Assembly (NCBI GenBank): GCA_025266875.1
Contig: JALLLT010000042.1
Span: forward strand, 1-64,000
Source of the DNA: Fennellomyces sp. T-0311
Taxonomy: Eukaryota; Mucoromycota; Mucoromycetes; Mucorales; Lichtheimiaceae
Reading direction: 5' to 3'
DNA: 64,000 bases
The notes under the pieces are model-generated. The model was not told where the DNA came from, did no database searches, and was given only the letters and a program-made list of their open reading frames with translations. The position numbers and the translations under genes were made by a program. Of the stretch, positions 12,196 through 23,660 are shown in pieces. How positions within the stretch are numbered: the first letter of the stretch is position 1; each line of letters begins with the position of its first letter.

Positions 12196-15146
12196 CTACG
12201 CAACGCTTCTACGCACCAACGGAATCACAACCATCGTTGCGCTGTCACGATTTGTCTGGGCACCATAAGCAACAACGGCGACTTGGCTCAAGATTCTGTG
12301 TACTGGCAAGATGCACCGGAAGTAATCCGTCATAAAACTGTTACGCCATTCCTCCAGGCCTTCTCTTTCAAAGCGCTGTGGTGAGGCCTGGGTGCGGTAC
12401 CAGCGGACATACGCGAAGTAGTGCTTGACGATGCTGTGATTGTGGACAATTTCACTGCTGAAGTAGTACTGCACTTGGCCAGTCCAGGCAACAACACGGT
12501 TACCCTGCTCAAACAAGGCCTGTATGTGTGATCCTCGAATCGATCGGGCTGTTGCTGACCTGTACGTCTGTCCGTAGATCTCTATCGTTTGGAACTTCTC
12601 GATGCTGTTGGGGCAATGGAATGCTTCCCCTTCGTAGTGGCGGCGGTAATGCTGCAGCAGGAATCCGTACAGCAGGGTGCTTGCGATCACTTTCCGACCA
12701 TGACGCATAGACTCAAAGGTGTCCGGTGGTAAGGCCTCACTGCCACAGGCCTCGGCACTGACATCGGAAGAATGGGAACCAAAGCGAACTGGGTCGAAAG
12801 CTGCAGCGTTTGTTTCGGTGGGTCGACGACGCGACTGGCCGGCAATCTGGAGTAGAATGCGGCCATAGACGGGATGCTGAGCAACGCTTTCGCGAATATT
12901 GTAGCGGACAAAGTCAACAGCACCAGTTTTTTCGATGAACCGCTTCATGAACGTCAGTTCAAAGGCATCCTTCTGGTTCGTTTCAGCATTCTTCATGTAG
13001 CCGTTATATCGCTCAAAACTGAAAACCCAAAATGCATAGATTGGTCCAAAGTCTTGGATGGTGCGGCTCAAGTGCAAGTGCAAGTGCATATTTGGGGTGA
13101 TCGATTCAGCACCGTACAACCGCGCGCAGCCACGTACGAATCGTATCAGCAAGTCTTGAGCTTCGTCAATTTCGGCATATGTGATGACAGTCTTGGCGAG
13201 GAGGCGGCAGGCAGACACAAAGAGCATCCAATGCCGATAATAGTTACCAGTAAGGACCCCTTTCAAAACAAATGCAGAATACACCAGACACCACGCCTTC
13301 CAGTCTGCAGCATTCATGAAGCCGAACTTACGCTCGATCTTTCGCTGCAAGGTAGGAATACCAGGAGGCAAGACAACTCCATCAGCCAGCTTCTGCATTG
13401 TCACGCCATCAGCGTCAGTCAGTAGGCCGCGGCTTCTCCATATGCAGACCATTCGCTCAGCCGTACCGAGGAAGAGATTGTGCATAGGATCGATAACTGT
13501 ATCCGTACTGGATCAAAGTATGTAAGCCGGTGGATTTGAGAATACCGCGTTCCTGTTTCACGCTCGACTCTATAGCGCCCAGCTGATGAGGTTTCCTGTG
13601 CCCAGCGCTCGGCATCATGTGCGTTGCGCTCCTTCGTTCTCAATTCACCAAGAGTATGGCCGGAATAGTCAAGTTTCGTGGTACCAGGGAAGACAACAAA
13701 TTCTCGCGTACATTTATTGCATGCGCGCGTGCTGCAATGACTGGTGAAGCCAGCGACTTTGCGACTGGCGGGAATGTCGCAGGCAATGTTGAATAATGCT
13801 GCTCGAACCATCACACGATCACGACTTTGGTGTGTTGACATCAGAATTCCATCATGAAGCCGCTGGAAATCGTCGACAAGTGGCTCCAAGTAATGGTTCA
13901 TTTCATAGGTATGTGGTTCCTTTGGTCCAGGTATGACACCGACAAGGATCACGTTCTCGATTTTATAGCGTTCGGCTCGAGGCAAATTGTTGACAATGAG
14001 ATATATGGCGCCGATGGAGTAAGTACCGTTAAAAGGAGAGAACCAGTCAATGTTGAGCGTAAGCATTAACGAGCGTGGGTGCTCAACAAAAGGAAGACCA
14101 TCGTTATCCCGGAGCGACCGCCAGCGCATACCGTCGTATACATCTGTGAAAACACCCGGTCGATACTGGTATCGTCTCCATTCATTGATGCTGTCTTCGA
14201 AGCCTTCACGACTGAAAAGCTGCTCCAAACTTTTCCCCAATGGATAGTAAGCATACTGCTTAATGGGTGTCTGCGAGATTCGGTTGCTTAATGTTTGCTT
14301 CAGAAGCTGTGTGCCGCAAATAGACAAGTCGATATTCGTGCACATAGCTGGGCCAGGCAGAGGGAAATGGCATGGCACGTGGGGCAAGCACTGTACATGC
14401 GGAGATCTTCAGTAAGACGGGTGAAGCCGATCCATCTTCGCAGACTGGTGATCGTTTCTGGCACGGATGGCAACAAATCTCTCGATTGGGAATGGATCAA
14501 GGATACGCAGAAGCCGATGAGGATGACGGCAGCTCTCTTGGATATGTGATACAATTGGAACAATACAAGGAAAGCGAAGACGAACAACAGCGAATCAGGG
14601 ATATGATCCCGAAGGCTGGTACCGTCTACAATTTCTTGATCTAAACGTTTTGCAGTCAACACTACTTTGCTTCCTCTACAGATCCGTTAATTTCACAAAC
14701 CTTCATCATCCTCAACTGCGTGCCCGAACTCGACATCGACGGCTTCGTTCATTTCATTTTGATCGCTGATCCCAGGATCGCGAATGTCGAATGTTTGGAC
14801 CGGTGGTTCTTCTATAAATTGGTATGAATGTTTTGCTTCGGTATTTAGCTTACATGAACCTACCATTGACAACCATCGGTGCAGGCTCACCAAAATCATC
14901 GTCGTCAGGCTCACTATGCATCATGGTAGTATCACCATCTGAAGGAATACAGGTAAGTTAGATTGCCATCAACACTCGCATGAATTCAGGCATACCATTA
15001 TCAACGCGAGTCGATACAATGGCGGCAATGGCATTGGTGGCGCTGGCACGCTGGTGTTCATTATATGTTCGCTGGTTGACAATAGCCCCATTGGGGTTTC
15101 TGCCTCGGCAAAGTTCACAGTAACACATATAGGATCTTGTTGACAT
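12196..15146 (-). pseudogene. tnp2 transposase of the CACTG element, two frameshifts
   Basis: Read from 15146 downward, exon 1 opens MSTRSYMCYCELC, a Cys-rich N-terminus typical of tnp2 proteins. Acidic exons follow near 14929-14858 and about 14805-14700, with GT-AG introns between them. From about 14660 the block SRDLLPSVPETITSLRRWIG leads to the CPTCHAI zinc motif, and then come YDGMRWRS, LTLNIDWFSPF, ACNKC, MHNLFLGT and the C-terminal PVHRIL block. The frame is broken twice: near 14366, and near 13497 just before MHNLFLG. Each break is consistent with loss of one T or A. The gene otherwise runs to its natural end at 12196, so it is full length but inactive unless the frameshifts are assembly errors. 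Confidence 0.85.
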
Positions 15147-15940
15147 TTTAGAAACGGTAGGTACGATTTGATACCATACCTACTGCTCGAACATTCTTCT
15201 TATATAGTCTTTCGTCAATGCACGAATAATAAAAAATGTCCCATTATGCTTCGCCACATTGGTCATTCGTCTTGGCAGCATCATTGGCACCGTTTCTACA
15301 TCACCATGGCCGTTTACCTTGGCAAGTTCATATCGATCTGTCTTGGCACCGTCATAGCGACTAAGTCTCAACACAGCAGTGTTTGCCTTGGCAGCATTGC
15401 ATTACAATTGGTTACTAATTTGTTATGGACCGTCATGTGCAACGTGAACCGTGCATTTTGCTGTCTTGGCTTTATTAGGCTCTTCTATATATGTAAAGTG
15501 TACAGGAACACGGATCACTATTTCAATAGCACAATACCAATATGTGCTAGAGTCGTGTATACTTCTTTTCGTACAATGCGTGACGCTATACTACAACGCA
15601 TCCAACTTCCTTTTTTCTTGCTGATGCACCATGTGCGTCGGATTGCCGATATAAGGCACCAGTTTTAAAGTTTCTCATGGTACTGAAATATTGACTACCC
15701 TTTGTAAACTCAACACCGCTTGTTAAAGACTTCTCCTCCATTCCATTTCAACATTGCTGCATCAGCACCATTTCTGAAAATAAAATTGGTCGTTCACAAA
15801 AATTACAAATTGCTTATACAGCACTCTGCATGCTGGTGCAGAAACATGCAGAAAGTCACCGCATCCATCTTTTTCAAGCAATTATGCAGTTCTCCATGCA
15901 GCTTTCACTCTGGAAACCGGGGGTACGAGCTGCGTCTTAT
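15147..15940. other. Non-coding 5' region of the CACTG element
   Basis: This stretch lies between the tnp2 start and the right terminal repeats. It has several TTGGCA/TTGGCAGC-like words near 15270-15480 but no convincing gene. Confidence 0.5.
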
Positions 15941-15942
15941 CC

Positions 15943-16009
15943 CCCAACAAAAGATTCTTAAGAATCCCCTACCTTCCTAGTAGGGGATTCCTCACCTGGT
16001 GCGCAGTGG
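15943..16009. repeat. Right TIR and subterminal repeats of the CACTG element
   Basis: GAATCCCCTA at about 15962 and its inverted copy TAGGGGATTC at 15981 precede the terminal GCGCAGTG at 16001-16008. This mirrors the left end at 6715. Confidence 0.75.
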
Positions 16010-16804
16010 CCCACTGATCTGTTGTTGCAACGAGCAGTTCCAATCATCGAAAATCGTCTTGGCACGATACAACAGCAAATTGCAGCACAGTTTGAGCATC
16101 AAAATCGTCTGATCCAATCGTTGACAAATATACTACCTACTCTTCAGCCACTTGCACAGCTGGCTACGCGGTCTGAAGCTCTTGGTAATCTTATACAACA
16201 TTGGGGAGCAATTGCTTCTGGTCAGGCGACGCTCAATGTATCGCTCAATGTCGGTGGGCAACAACAACAACAGCAACAAGAAGGCTTTGGGTCTTTTGCG
16301 GTGCCTGGTGCCTTGGGCGTAGCAGCAGCAGCAACCACAACAGCAACCACAACAGCAACCACAACAGCAACCACGGCAACAGCCGCCACAGCAGCAACCA
16401 CAACAGCAACCACAACAGCGACTACAGCAACAGCGACCACAGCAACAACCGCCACAACAACACCAGCAACAGCAGTAATAGCACAACCAGCGTATCCAAT
16501 GATGGACCGCCACCTTGTCAACACTCTTCCTGACTTATGGAAGGAATGGTTTGAAGGCATTGGTACGCAGCTATCTGTTGTTGAGATGGAAAGAAGATAT
16601 GGTACAAGATGGCGACGTGAAAGTCGTGATAAAAAGTGGTTTTAAAAGCGTGGCAAGGTTATAAAAGGCATTCAACAGTATGCGGAGCGGCACCCGGACT
16701 TGGATCATAATGAAGTGTTGGAGCTATTGGAAAACCGAAGGGTAGCGGATCGTGAGCGAAGCATCGATTGGATTTCGAAGCATGTTGACTACTTCTTTGC
16801 CTAG
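16010..16804 (+). pseudogene. Crypton C-terminal part with GCR1_C domain (split gene)
   Basis: This continues the Crypton gene interrupted at 6714; the frame runs from CC/C ACT GAT at 16010 onward. A leucine-rich helix (about 16020-16200) and a Gln/Thr/Ala low-complexity tract of CAA/CAR repeats (16320-16480) lead to a GCR1_C DNA-binding domain: HLVNTLPDLWKEWFEG, then RYGTRWRRESRDKKWF, then KRGKVIKGIQQYAERHP. An in-frame TAA at 16643-16645 breaks the domain between KWF and KRGK; beyond it the same frame stays open to TAG at 16802. GCR1_C is the usual C-terminus of fungal Cryptons. The gene is therefore inactivated twice, by insertion and by this stop. Confidence 0.85.
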
Positions 16805-18323
16805 TTGTCTAGGTTTTTATTATTTACATATTCTCTTTCTGTACCTCACTTTTTTTTATATATTTATCCTCTCTGTCTTGCTTTTTTTAAGCAATTTTTT
16901 ACGTGGTGGCCTTTCTGGCCAAATACAAAGCATTATTGTTTGTGATCGTCATCTCTGCCGCCTTTCAAGTTCTAATTTGACTTCTCATATGTACATAGCA
17001 GACAACACCCAAAGCACACCCTCATCTATTCTGCACTTAATGCGTGCCCGGTCCTTCTTAGTAGCAAGCAATAATCGTGTTGAAGCCTTTTTTCGCCTTT
17101 AGTTTGACTTACGAATTTGAGTTTGTGTAGTAACTCTGAGATTGCATTTTCCGTATACATATTTTATACAAGTGTCAATTCACAGAAGCTATAGCTCTAA
17201 TGTAATAGAATATAGCTATCGCGCTCTTTTTTACTCTGTAAAGCGATTACTTAACCCTACATAAGGTCCTGAAAAATAACGATTATCTGGTTCTTTGAAT
17301 TCAAATTGATGATGCTTCCTAAGCTACCTTTTAAGGGTTTGCTTCTGACGCCATAGAGGTACAACTAAGACGTAGTAAAGACGTACATACGAAAATAGTT
17401 TCCATTGTATGTGCGCACTGTGGTCTACTGCAATCGCACCTCGCTCAGTACACTGTTACAGCAAGTACTCGATGTATTACCCTCCACTACAGGGCACCTT
17501 TGCAGCTACATAGGTTAAACCATGCACTTGTTTGAGAGCTGTTATATTACGCTCAGTAGTATTTTGTTTCCAAGAGAGTTATGAAAGCTTGCTTCTTATC
17601 TTTCAAAAAGGCAGTCGACGAGCTCCCTTCAAAACATTATTAAAAGGTTGGATACATATGTTCTTTTCTAACATTGATTACGTATGTAGAGCGGTTGCAT
17701 AAAATTGATTAGGCTGTTCCTGTAACATACCAGACGCCAAATTGCCTTAACACCTCCAAAAGGTGGCAGAATCAAACTGGCCCTCATGAGCAGATTATGT
17801 TATTACAATTAGACAATCTGCCTACAAATTCTTTACATCTCATGTAGTAATGTTGACTTAAATGCTGACATGCCTTTTGATATTCTGGAAAGGTCCCCAA
17901 CTATATAGGTTTTCTGGGACCTGGATAAATGATATCTCAATATATCATTGCTGTTGACCAATGATATCTGCTTATATCACTAGAAACTTGCTTGCGGAAA
18001 TTAAATTTTCGGGGACCCACTGGGACCCATTGGGACCTCAAGATTTTATATTTTATTATATCTAACAGTATGTAACTTTTTGCTCTGTAACAACAAAGTT
18101 ATCCTGCGAAACCATCATCTGTAGCTCATTTGCTTGGTGCTTAGTTGTGTTTTGATTGGCCCGGAAGTTCGGAATACCACTCCGTGATTGGAGATAAACA
18201 GTTAATCTAAAGCACATTATACTATATCCATCTAGCTTTTATTAAGCAAATGTAAGTATACATGCAGAAACTATAAATTTAAAACTAAATTGTATAAAAT
18301 GTTAAGGAAAGTGTGCCATATAT
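16805..18323. other. Intergenic region with GGGACC repeats
   Basis: No gene is visible. GGTCCC/GGGACC words cluster at 17891-17925 and 18011-18037, and GATATCT-containing direct words lie near 17930-17970. The block GGGGACCCACTG at 18011-18022 is the inverse of CAGTGGGTCCC at 4676. Confidence 0.5.
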
Positions 18324-19917
18324 TTATTCTTCTGATAATTTACGATAAACAGCAAAGACAGTGTAATGGTTTTTCTTTGGGTGTATGGCTTTCAGATTTT
18401 TATCGTCGTCTGCCAGAATTTGCATAGTGGAATACTTCATATTGTCAATTAATGCAATGAATGATTTTCCATCTCCCAGAGAGTTAGGTATGACTGTCTG
18501 GCAATAGAAATAGTTCCCCTTTGGTGTCATAGCGATCACCTTCGAATGAAGAATATACCTGTTATCAGAAATATTCATTCTGACAGGCATTGGCATGTTT
18601 GTAGCAATGGCTCCATCAATTCTTGGTCCCCAGTCTTAAATGCACAGGAATTGGGGCCAGTCAAAAACCACCGTCTTTCTGATTGCCAGAGAGTTGCAGT
18701 GAAGACAGACCTTTGGCTTGGTATTTGTCACCAGATTCAATAAACCATTAGCAAAAGCTTCAGCTAATTCCGAATCTCCAGAGCCATTGTCATCCTCTTC
18801 CAATTTCTGGTATTTCTTGAGCACATATTGTGTGGCTCTATAAAGGTCCATCTTAATATGTATGTAGGCCATGTACTGAGTATTGTGGTTGTACTCGTGT
18901 CTGTTTTCACAGGCCGTATAACGAGTAGTAGCCAAACGTAATGGTAATTTTCAGTGGTCAGAAAGCTCAGTAACAAAGTGCTCGAAGAACTCGGAACAAT
19001 CGCAGAAGTTCTGGTCATATGGTGTGTTATTCCATATAAATTGTCGGAGCACTTGCAATCCTTCTGAGCGGGACTTGTACTCAGAGTCGTAGTCTAAATA
19101 TGCAGAAACGAGGGCTTCATCGTATGCATTGGTGTCGTGGCTAGCCAAATGCTTCATTATTTCTAAAGATGAGAGATCATCAGATAACTATCAATGGTGG
19201 AGTAGTTCAAGGCTTACCAGAGCTAAAGTAATATGGCAATATCGAATGGAGCATCATTTCCATTGGCGCATCAATGTAGCAAGAATTGGTTTGTTGCTGG
19301 CAAATCTTGATAAGGTATCCTTTGTAGTACATGGGCCCATTTTTTTTCCTATCGCTTTTCTTCTTTTTTCCACCACTCTTTTTTTACCATCACTCTTTTT
19401 TCCTCCACTATTCTTTTTGTCACCAAGGTTGCTTTCAGCTTCAGTTTCGTTATTGCCATCATTGTCGCTGTCGTCACCCTTCTGTTCGTCATTGTCCAGG
19501 AGGTTCTTTTCTTGCTCGCCATTCTCGTCTGAGTCAAATTTAAGCTCGCTCCCTGCCCGATCCTCATCTCTCTCGTCGATCTGGTAGCCATTCCCTGATT
19601 CATAGCCATCACTGTAGATAGTGCCGCAGCTATCGGACGCATATTCAGCTGTCAAGGTAGACAGCATATCTGGAGCTCGTCCATTGTCCTTGTATTTCAT
19701 GGTTCTGGTGCGCTTTCGCGGCCGCTGTTCGTTGTGCACTCCAAAATCTGGATCAGCGCCATGCTGGTATGCGATAAATCTGTGTTCTTTGTGATTTACA
19801 AGATGGCAGACTTGTCGCAGGTTGACCAGAATCTTCTGGTTCTTGTGGATGAGCTTGTATAACCAATTATGGAAAGATTCCACTGCATTTGTATCTTTGA
19901 CCAAGCTCTGCTGTAGT
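18324..19917 (-). pseudogene. MULE-type transposase fragment followed by a USP-like deubiquitinase domain
   Basis: Read downward from 19917, the first block VKDTNAVESFHNWLYK matches TNGVEAFHRDLYRI in the MULE at 35357-38106, so this is the C-terminal catalytic-Glu region of that transposase family. A matching KYKDNGRAPDM block and an acidic then Lys-rich linker follow. After a frame change near 19320 comes QQQTNSCYIDAPMEMMLHS, resembling a ubiquitin-specific protease Cys box (Cys codon 19279-19281). Next is QNFCDCSEFFEHFVTELSD, like the USP QQDAxEF block, then a CLHC pair and a final NHYTVFAVYRK His box near 18365. Pieces are in different frames, with possible introns near 18936-18950 and 18597-18635. 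The 5' part is missing and abuts the Harbinger end at 19920. Confidence 0.65.
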
Positions 19918-19919
19918 GT

Positions 19920-20711
19920 TTATTCATTCATATACTTTAATACTCTGCTTTTGATGTACTCGCGTTTGACTTCTGAAGTATCGAAGAATTGTCCAAAGTC
20001 TCGTGCTTCATATGATCGGTTTGCTTCTTCGTCCAACCTCTGCTCGTTCACAACATCTTCATTCCGGAATTGCAGAGGATCTTCATCATCGACAAGCAGG
20101 TTGTGAAGCACGACACATGCGTTAAACCATAGAACAGCTCTTGCATGGTCGACCTTGCTGCTTTTTCCTTTGCCAATCAAGATCCGTAGTCCACGTAAGC
20201 TTTGGAAGCGCCCTTTGAGAACACCAATGGTATTCTCGATGCGGACCCGTGTTGTGGACAGATAGTAGTTGAACTTTGGGTTTGTGCCTTGGCTTGCTCT
20301 TGGTTCCTTATACAGTGTAATAATTTCCTTGCATAAAGGGTATCCCTTATCGCCAAGAAGATACTCATCGCTTTGGAAATATTTCTCTGGATGAAGGGCA
20401 AGGTCACTGTTGCGCCAAACACGAGTATCATGGACGGATCCAATGAAACCACAATCCGCAAAACGAATCCTCAAGTTGGCGTCGACAACGAGTATTGCAG
20501 CCAGTGCATACTGAGACTTCCGGGTAAAGTACTGTTCACCGTTTTCAGCAGGTGAAAAGGCAAGAACAATACCAGTACCGTCTACATGACCGATGCAATT
20601 GGGAAATCCTGCGATGCTTTGGTTGTCTTCCTTGAGTTGGACTTTCTCTGCCTCCGTTGGCCAATAAACCACATGTTTACAAATGCGAAGTAGCGCCACA
20701 ATCACACGGTT
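19920..20711 (-). pseudogene. Harbinger (DDE_Tnp_4) transposase, C-terminal half of a split gene
   Basis: The frame gives GFPNCIGHVDGTGIVL (first catalytic Asp), ADCGFIGSVHDTRVWR, EYLLGDKGYPL (second Asp) and RVRIENTIGVLKGRF (catalytic Glu region), the signature of HARBI1-type DDE_Tnp_4 nucleases. It begins with NRVIVALLRICKHVVYWP at the edge of the CACTA element. Its missing N-terminal half is at 32392-33051 on the same strand, ending VDLYT. Joining the two across the CACTA element, with one GTT copy removed, gives a continuous frame. No stop is seen in this half. Confidence 0.88.
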
Positions 20712-20735
20712 CACTATGGGCCATTTTCCCCTGCT

Positions 20736-20835
20736 TATCTACAGCTGATATACAGGCGATCTATTTTTTCTGCTAATCTCCAAAATTGACAATTTTGGAG
20801 ATCAGCAGTATTGGAGATTAGCAGTACTCTGGCCG
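20736..20835. repeat. Subterminal repeats and hairpin near the left CACTA end
   Basis: CTGCTAATCTCCAAAATTG and its near-perfect inverse CAATTTTGGAGATCAGCAG are adjacent and can form a 19-bp stem. A third copy, TTGGAGATTAGCAG, follows at about 20812. Subterminal arrays of this kind are typical of CACTA transposase-binding regions. Confidence 0.7.
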
Positions 20836-21066
20836 TAGATTTCCAGAGTTTTCATACTACGTATTAAGAGAGAGCCTTCATGCTAGTTTGTATGTGTTAT
20901 TTACTACGCTTACTATCACGTTTCACTTCTATGTGTTGATTATATATGGTTATACGATGCTTTATTCATAAATCGATCCACACAAAGGCATATAATATTA
21001 TGCTATAGTTCTGATGGGCAAGCTATTGACTTGTTGAAGCAATAATAGGTTGCGTTTGACGACAAA

Positions 21067-21636
21067 CTACTTCCTGAGGTTGTTGACTCTCGTTGATCGT
21101 CTTGGTGGAGCAGCTGCAATAACGAGCTCCTTTGACTTATTCGGCCTTTTAACTACTTCCTTGACAGTACCGGTATCAACACGATTTCGCTTTACACCCT
21201 GCTTTGTTGCACGCTTTGATCTGCTTAACGCCAACTCCTCATTCTCCTCTTGGCTTTCTTCGTGGATACTGCAGCTGCTGCTGCTGCTAGCATCATCACT
21301 GTCCGTGTCGTTACTATCATCACTGTCCGTGGCGCTATCTTCATCACTGTCCGTGGCGCTGTCTTCATCACTGTCATCGGTACTACCATCGCTCACATCG
21401 GTGCTTTCGCTCTCGGTGCTACTCATCTCGCTGTCATTATTGCTACTGATACCTGCTTCACCTACACTACTGTTTCCATTGTAGCGGTTGTTGTCATCCT
21501 CACCAATGGCATAGCCCAAGGTCGCGTTTTCTCTTATCTCAGTCTGTGTGGCATTGCCTTGAGTAGTACCAGTATATAAGTCATCGCCGAAATTGTGATG
21601 ATTGTCCACGCCTTGGCCGCCTTCATCTTGCTCCAA
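21067..21636 (-). CDS. Acidic Ser/Asp-rich accessory protein of the CACTA element
   Basis: I do not recognise a family. The protein has an Asp/Ser/Thr-rich acidic centre with a repeated DSDEDSATDSDEDS unit, followed by a basic C-terminus (KRATKQGVKRNR ... PPRRSTRVNNLRK). It may begin further upstream: in-frame codons continue past 21636 to about 21690, reading EEPIRGKDYYPEPD, next to a possible splice acceptor. It lies 3' of the tnp2 gene within the same CACTA termini, so it is probably an element-encoded accessory protein or a downstream exon of it. Confidence 0.5.
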   Translation of the reverse strand: MEQDEGGQGVDNHHNFGDDLYTGTTQGNATQTEIRENATLGYAIGEDDNNRYNGNSSVGEAGISSNNDSEMSSTESESTDVSDGSTDDSDEDSATDSDEDSATDSDDSNDTDSDDASSSSSCSIHEESQEENEELALSRSKRATKQGVKRNRVDTGTVKEVVKRPNKSKELVIAAAPPRRSTRVNNLRK

Positions 21637-21781
21637 GTCTGGCTCAGGGTAGTAATCCTTGCCACGAATTGGTTCTTCAACAGAACTATGTAAACCTTTT
21701 AGAAACGCAACAGCTTATCTTTTCAACATCTTTACCCTAAATCTTGTGCACGTTCATTCGAACTCCTTGCATGTCCGGCGT

Positions 21782-22474
21782 CTAATATAAAGAAAGTTTA
21801 GTAGCTACCACTGTAGTTCCCCGGTAGTAAGTACCTTTCGCGTTCTTTCTAAGTTTCCCTTCCCGTACATTTGCCCAATGTTTTGCAAGTAGTAGCCGTG
21901 CACCCCATGAACCTATGCATGCTTTAAGCGGCAGACTTGCTCCCAAGTCGCTTTCAAGTCGGTTGCACATTTGCTTGCGCCATACTTTCACGGAAGGATC
22001 GGACCACTTGGCTTCGTCACGCAGATGATGCTCAGCTTTAATCTCAAGAATGACTGTAGGATACACCGACTTTGCATGTTCGATTCTTGCTTCAATCTCT
22101 CCATCTGGCAGCGCTGGCAAGTTTGCTTTGACACGGTAGTTGGTGATAATGTCTCTGAAATGATTCCAATTAAACTGAACAGAGCGTTTGACCATCCTAT
22201 TTTTAGCCTTGGAAAACACCAAGCACTTCGGCTTCCTCAAACATCTCCAAGTTGGTGCCACCTCGTCATTCGCATGATTGTTGAATTCGAAATTCTCCAA
22301 GACTTTGAGTAGGCATGTGGTGATGGCGGTCTGCCCCTCGAGTGCCTCACGAATAGCCTTCATTTCTCTGTGCAGTCTTTTAATCTTTCGAGATGTGCAC
22401 CTCTCCAAACGTAAAACCGATAGAGAAAGATTATGTTGCGACGATCTTTTTGCTTTTTTATGATGAGTAGGCAT
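21782..22474 (-). CDS. Accessory protein of the CACTA element, unknown family
   Basis: A 230-residue frame opens at ATG 22474 with a basic N-terminus (THHKKAKRSSQH), then a charged helical stretch (RKIKRLHREMKAIREALEG) suited to a coiled coil. The C-terminal region, with WNHFRDIITNYR, KAEHHLRDEAKW and VKVWRKQMCNRLESDLG, is Trp- and Arg-rich and could bind DNA. It sits between the tnp2 C-terminus and the acidic frame and shares their strand. The function is not known to me; the role is inferred only from position. Confidence 0.5.
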   Translation of the reverse strand: MPTHHKKAKRSSQHNLSLSVLRLERCTSRKIKRLHREMKAIREALEGQTAITTCLLKVLENFEFNNHANDEVAPTWRCLRKPKCLVFSKAKNRMVKRSVQFNWNHFRDIITNYRVKANLPALPDGEIEARIEHAKSVYPTVILEIKAEHHLRDEAKWSDPSVKVWRKQMCNRLESDLGASLPLKACIGSWGARLLLAKHWANVREGKLRKNAKGTYYRGTTVVATKLSLY

Positions 22475-22493
22475 GATCGAAAGAAAGAGAGGG

Positions 22494-23660
22494 TTAAGCC
22501 CCAGACTCTAACACGTGGTTGTCAAGTCTACTAATTGAGCCCAGATCACTCTCCTTCAACATTTCCATTCCCGGCCATACTATATAGCGGCGCCCAGATG
22601 TAGCCTTATACACTCCTGCAATCGAGTGGATATCACCAGCTGATATAACAACATGGCTATGCCGTGTCGTTCTTCCTAAATAAGGGTACCCGCTAGTAGT
22701 CAGTTTGGTCTCCCAGGCCTTGACTAGAGCCAACAGCTTCGTCATCCCTTGTTGCTTGGATCGAAAATAAAAATCACTTCGCCAAAATACACTTTTCTAT
22801 TGCGACTTGGCTCAGCATATCGTGTTTGATCAATATCAATCGTCATTTTCGCCAAGAAGTCGTCTCGTTGCGATTCATTTCGTGGTCCATACGCACTTCC
22901 AATTATCTCGAACTGGCTCAACCACAGGCGCGATCCGGCTTCAAATGCAGTGTTCAAGGGCCCAAGGTCGTCGATATAAATGCTCCAAAAACTGCGTAGT
23001 AGACGATCAAGTCCAAATTCGGGATACTCGTCCACAGAAGAGTTCCAAAACGGACTCCAGATCTCAGGCACGTTGCTCGCCTGTGAATCAGTCAATACCT
23101 CTTTCACCTTTTCCGCCGGCACTTTTAGTCGATCAGCATGACGCTTTGCAGCTAGTTTAACCATGATATTGCCGGCTTCCATCCCTTGCGCCGACTTTGA
23201 TCGAACTTTTTTCTTCACTTCGCCCAGTGCGCGCTCCATGGCAAACGCGGAATAGATTCGAGGAGGACCATTGCGCGAATCATATCGACAAGGTGTACCA
23301 AATAATGCTGTGTAATCGTAAAAATTGTCTTTTTGATATTACACTGTTCAAACTGCCTGCATAGATAATTGAGCCATTTCCACACGTTGATATTGAGCTC
23401 TCGAAGGCTGGTTTCTGTAATTGTTCGATGAAATAGCATCTTGAAGATATTCGATAACGCTTTCGTAGCTTCTTTCGCGTGTCGGTTTTGGATGTGCTCG
23501 ATCAGAATAGTTGGTACCACGTATCTAAGAAAATCAATCCAGTCGATTGACTTCTTCAACTTCTTGCGAGAAATATCCGTTGTACAGGTCGTTAATGATG
23601 ATGGAAGTGAACGTTTCGATTCAGCCATCGCTTTACCAATATGTCTTCTGGCGAGAGGTT
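22494..23660 (-). pseudogene. tnp2 transposase, C-terminal half (split by the Helentron)
   Basis: Beginning at the Helentron edge (about 23660), the frame reads FIKPLARRHIGKAMAESKRS, then KSIDWIDFLRYVVPTILIEHI, like VRAVDYIDSLLYIIPTIVIEQ in the copy at 1-2334. FTITQHYLVHLVDMIRAM follows; a one-base loss at about 23230 then shifts the frame into YSAFAMERALGEVKKKVRSK. A later frame (22745-22494) gives ETKLTTSGYPYLGRTTRHS, matching TKLTKHGYPYGNG near 2140. The N-terminal half is at 30086-31800. The gene carries both an insertion and a frameshift, so it is inactive. Confidence 0.82.

Larger units (their letters stand above)
6715..16009. mobile_element. 9.3-kb tnp2 element with CACTG termini, inserted in the Crypton gene
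   Basis: Left end 6715 reads CACTGCGCAGTGGGTGAGG; the right end, read inward on the other strand from 16008, is CACTGCGCACCAGGTGAGG. Both are followed by subterminal GAATCCCCTA repeats. Inside are a tnp2 transposase gene (minus) and an accessory gene (plus), the usual two-gene layout of CACTA/EnSpm elements. Removing the element and one copy of CC or CCC rejoins the Crypton codons at 6713 and 16012 in frame, so the target duplication is 2-3 bp. The exact edge is uncertain by one base. A MULE (8396-11730) lies inside it. Confidence 0.85.

Noticed and set aside
16133..16560. Cys/Gly-rich and Val/Ala-rich frames on the minus strand
   Set aside because: They are products of the CAA/CAR trinucleotide tract; the plus frame carries the GCR1_C domain.
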